Positions 61,748 to 64,000 of a stretch of DNA of 64,000 nt are shown here, one piece after another (the first letter of the stretch is position 1; each line of letters opens with the position of its first letter). This DNA comes from JACMRI01 sp043778625. Its GTDB lineage: Bacteria > Bacteroidota > Bacteroidia > UBA4408. Made by a program: the position numbers and the translations under genes. The stretch is taken from contig JAYWFU010000052.1 in assembly GCA_043778625.1 (NCBI GenBank), positions 1 through 64,000 of the forward strand, read 5' to 3'. The notes beneath the pieces are model-generated. The model searched no databases and had not been told where the DNA came from. It was given only the letters and a program-made list of their open reading frames with translations.

Positions 61748-63298
61748 ATGAAATTAGCTTTTAAATTAATTGTATTAATTATTGTAGCAAGTGTTTTATT
61801 ACTCAGCAATTATTCTCGGTGCTTAGCCACAGTACTTACGGCTACAGGTTGCCCAGGCCCTGTAAATTGGAACGCCAGTAGTAATCCATTTGGTACTACA
61901 CCAGCCATTGGTGACACATTAATTATACCCACAGGTTGCGAACTTACACTCACCGCAACTTCATTTAACCTTACTGCAACCAATATTACCTTAATAATTA
62001 ATGGCACACTTAGTTGTAATGCAGGTTGTAGTTTAAACTTAGCCACTGGAGCTACTATAAACGTACCACAAGGCGGAGTTATTACTGCTACAAGTCCCTT
62101 AACTAGCAATGCTGCTATAAACGTGGCAGGAGTTACCTCACCCGTTTGGAAAGCAACCCTAAATGGCACTGTGGAGGGAGGAATTGGTGCTGGGTTTGTA
62201 CTAGGCGGTACTAATAAATGTTACTTTTCATCTGCGGTAGTTATTACCTCCGAAACTGGTGGTAGCTGCGTCAGTTCAGTAAGTAATGGTTGTGCGCAAA
62301 ATGGAGCAATAAGCATTTATACCAAATGTTTAACAGCTGGTGGAGTAGCTGGTGCAGGCTGTACTAGCCCATGTAATTACTCCGTATTTAGTGGGTTTGG
62401 CTATCAAATGTGCAATGGTACTAATGTTACAGGCAATTGTAATAATGGTGCGCAACGTATGGGCATAGTATTTAATGTACCCACGGGTTGCACTGCTACG
62501 GTATTAGCTGAGTTTAAAGTTAGAACTGGCGCACCCACAAATGCTTGCTCTAATTCTGGTGTAGATGCTGGCGATACCATGCGGTTATGTAACGGAGCAG
62601 GGTGTACTATTTACACAGGTAGTGCTAACGCTAATATAAGCCAATCAATAGTGCAAGTAGGTCCTGGTACTATATTGGTAGCAGGTACATCTAACCGTTC
62701 CGAAGAAATTATTACCTATTCGTTTTCAAAAATGGGAGTGTGCGCTGGAGGATGTTCAGTATTGCCAGTTTCGTTTTTAACTATTTCGGGAGATGTTGCT
62801 AACAGTACTGCATCAATTGCTTGGAGTACAGCTTCGGAGGTAAATAATCATTACTTTACAATTGAAAAAAGCACTGATGCTATACACTACGTTGAAGTAG
62901 GAAACATAGAGGGGGCTGGTACAACAAGTAGCATGCACAACTATAATTTTTCGTTTGAGCAAGCCTATAATTCAACATTATACATCCGTATAAAACAAAC
63001 GGATTATGATGGTAAATTTTCGTATAGCAATACCGTGGTTACTAACACTAACACACCTCACACTAACATAGCGCTAACACTTAGCCCCAACCCTACTAAT
63101 TACGGACTTACACTACAAAGCAGTTTGGGTATAATTGAGTATATACGCATAATTGACGTAACAGGCATTGAACGTATTATACTTAGTAACAATAATGCTA
63201 CTTCGTTCGTTGATGTAAGTAAACTATCCGCAGGTATCTATTTTATTAGCGTAACAATCAATGGTGCTCAACATATTGCAAAATTTATAAAGGAATAA
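61748..63298 (+). CDS. Secreted Cys-rich protein with type A T9SS sorting domain
   Basis: The 516-residue protein has a signal peptide and then a beta-rich N-terminal half with repeated Gly, Asn, Thr and many cysteines (TGCPGPVNWNASSNPFG, TGCELTLTATSF, LSCNAGCSLNL, CTSPCNYSVFSGFGYQMCNG). A fibronectin-like module (about 335-430: ASIAWSTASEVNNHYFTIEKSTD) follows. The C-terminal type A T9SS domain (about 440-516) has LSPNPTNYGLTLQSS, IRIIDVTGIER and LSAGIYFISVTINGAQHIAKFIKE read as two short blocks. It is exported through T9SS and attached to the surface. The role is likely adhesion or structure. Confidence 0.9.
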   Translation: MKLAFKLIVLIIVASVLLLSNYSRCLATVLTATGCPGPVNWNASSNPFGTTPAIGDTLIIPTGCELTLTATSFNLTATNITLIINGTLSCNAGCSLNLATGATINVPQGGVITATSPLTSNAAINVAGVTSPVWKATLNGTVEGGIGAGFVLGGTNKCYFSSAVVITSETGGSCVSSVSNGCAQNGAISIYTKCLTAGGVAGAGCTSPCNYSVFSGFGYQMCNGTNVTGNCNNGAQRMGIVFNVPTGCTATVLAEFKVRTGAPTNACSNSGVDAGDTMRLCNGAGCTIYTGSANANISQSIVQVGPGTILVAGTSNRSEEIITYSFSKMGVCAGGCSVLPVSFLTISGDVANSTASIAWSTASEVNNHYFTIEKSTDAIHYVEVGNIEGAGTTSSMHNYNFSFEQAYNSTLYIRIKQTDYDGKFSYSNTVVTNTNTPHTNIALTLSPNPTNYGLTLQSSLGIIEYIRIIDVTGIERIILSNNNATSFVDVSKLSAGIYFISVTINGAQHIAKFIKE

Positions 63299-63330
63299 AT
63301 AATACCTAATTTCAGCAATTAAATTTACGA

Positions 63331-63352
63331 AAAATTTTAGTGGTAAAATTTT
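63331..63352 (+). terminator. Weak terminator-like hairpin after the T9SS protein gene
   Basis: AAAATTTTA and TAAAATTTT form a 9-bp all-AT stem with a GTGG loop. A TTATTA follows. Its thermodynamic stability is low. Confidence 0.35.
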
Positions 63353-63488
63353 ATTATAAACTTGCTATTAAAGCATTTGTTATAGTTGAAAAACAGCGTT
63401 TATTAAATATCAAATTCTAATAAAATCACATCATGTTTTTTTGAATCAATTGTAATGGTTTAAATTATTTATTGTTCATTATCAATAC

Positions 63489-63496
63489 TATCTTTG
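63489..63496 (+). promoter_or_regulatory. Putative -7 promoter element of the TolC-family gene
   Basis: TATCTTTG fits TAnnTTTG and lies 23 bases before the ATG at 63520. A TTG lies 14 bases upstream, which is closer than the usual 19. Confidence 0.45.
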
Positions 63497-63519
63497 TGAG
63501 TAATTACTTACACCACATA

Positions 63520-64000
63520 ATGAACACTAAACACGTATTAGTAACACTTGTTACACTGGCCTTTAACACCAATAGTTGGGCACAAAAAACGGTTACTCTT
63601 AATCAATGTATTACTCAGGCAATAACCAGTAATTTGCAAGTATTGCAACAGCAGTATGCAACACATACAGCACAAGTAAATGCCTTACAAACCAAAGCTA
63701 ATACCCTACCCAGCGTTAATGCTTATGGCACACACAATTATAATTTTGGGCAAACTATTGATAGATTTACTAACCAATTTATACAAGGTAAAGCCGTGCA
63801 AAGTAATAATTTTTATGTGCAAGGTGCCTGGACATTATTTTCGGGCTTGCAAAATTACAACACTATACAACAAGCTAATAATAGTTTGCTTGCAAGCAGA
63901 TACGATTACGATAATACACGTAATACTATTATTCAAACTGTGGCACAAACGTACTTACAAGTATTGTTAAATACTGAAATATTGGGTGTCACCAAAAATC
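63520..64000 (+). CDS. TolC-family outer-membrane efflux protein, N-terminal part (runs off the window)
   Basis: From ATG 63520 the frame is open to the end of the window and encodes 160 residues. It has a signal peptide (HVLVTLVTLAFNTNSWAQ), then the TolC/OEP start TVTLNQCITQAITSNLQVLQ, coiled-coil-like AQVNALQTKANTLPSVNAYG, and the hairpin-barrel block NFYVQGAWTLFSGLQNYN with TVAQTYLQVLLNTE. It is the outer-membrane duct of an efflux system. The pump genes would lie further right. Confidence 0.9.
   Translation, partial: MNTKHVLVTLVTLAFNTNSWAQKTVTLNQCITQAITSNLQVLQQQYATHTAQVNALQTKANTLPSVNAYGTHNYNFGQTIDRFTNQFIQGKAVQSNNFYVQGAWTLFSGLQNYNTIQQANNSLLASRYDYDNTRNTIIQTVAQTYLQVLLNTEILGVTKN

Noticed and set aside
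1..64000. CRISPR arrays, tRNA or rRNA genes, insertion sequences
   Set aside because: No regularly spaced repeats, cloverleaf-like sequences, rRNA signatures or transposase motifs were recognised by eye.

Overview
The window is a chromosomal segment from a member of the Bacteroidota. It is AT-rich and gene-dense. Markers that support this assignment are type IX secretion sorting domains of both kinds (type B at 2-460, type A at 61748-63298), the gliding ABC permease GldF, the futalosine menaquinone enzyme MqnC, a two-component propeller regulator, several Bacteroidota-type DUF proteins, and TAnnTTTG promoter elements in front of several genes. I cannot place it reliably below phylum. No rRNA, tRNA, CRISPR array, insertion sequence or prophage was seen.

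Layout. 1-5.5 kb: the end of a large surface protein, then a leftward glycan locus (PhyH-like oxygenase, PseG-acetyltransferase fusion, hexapeptide transferase, PseI, PIG-L deacetylase). Its first two genes are broken, one by an in-frame TGA and one by a frameshift. 5.5-13 kb: housekeeping genes (gldF, mqnC, pdxA, an MFS exporter, sucD, polX). 12.7-25.6 kb: mostly leftward genes for envelope polysaccharide (Wzc-type kinase, a GT4 transferase, a GT-C membrane transferase), a Fic enzyme, an ArsC-like protein and ribBA. 25.8-33.5 kb: rightward signalling genes (SiaC-like phosphoprotein, bacilliredoxin, hybrid kinase with Hpt, secreted protein, propeller-PP2C phosphatase). 33.6-37.6 kb: bL31 type B, pepT, a 16-residue-repeat protein and aspS.

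37.6-46.2 kb is a coherent envelope-stress region. An AraC-type regulator, a large PAS hybrid kinase and a response regulator form one leftward unit closed by a strong terminator. A ten-gene leftward run follows: CsbD, a coiled-coil lipoprotein, two outer-membrane barrels, an lmo0937-like peptide, YtxH, a holin-like protein, a soluble unknown, a 57-residue membrane peptide and an AI-2E family permease. Two of these genes are very short and easily missed.

46.3-56.2 kb: a GNAT enzyme, an SRPBCC protein, a conserved TPR / DUF4292 / EnvC set for the cell envelope, a heptose nucleotidyltransferase and phosphatase pair (HddC and GmhB types), an O-antigen ligase and a CtpA-type protease. 56.2-60.4 kb: a solitary single-chain restriction-modification enzyme, set between two gene-poor stretches of about 0.5 kb each, which looks like a small defence insertion. 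60.4-64 kb: a dihydroorotase-like protein without its metal HxH, a secreted type A T9SS protein, and the start of a TolC-family efflux gene that runs off the window.

The points most worth checking are the two broken genes in the pseudaminic-type locus, the possible SiaC/phosphatase switch, the compact stress operon with its tiny membrane proteins, the helicase-less ISP-type enzyme, and several proteins whose classical catalytic residues are missing (PolX polymerase site, dihydroorotase, EnvC).
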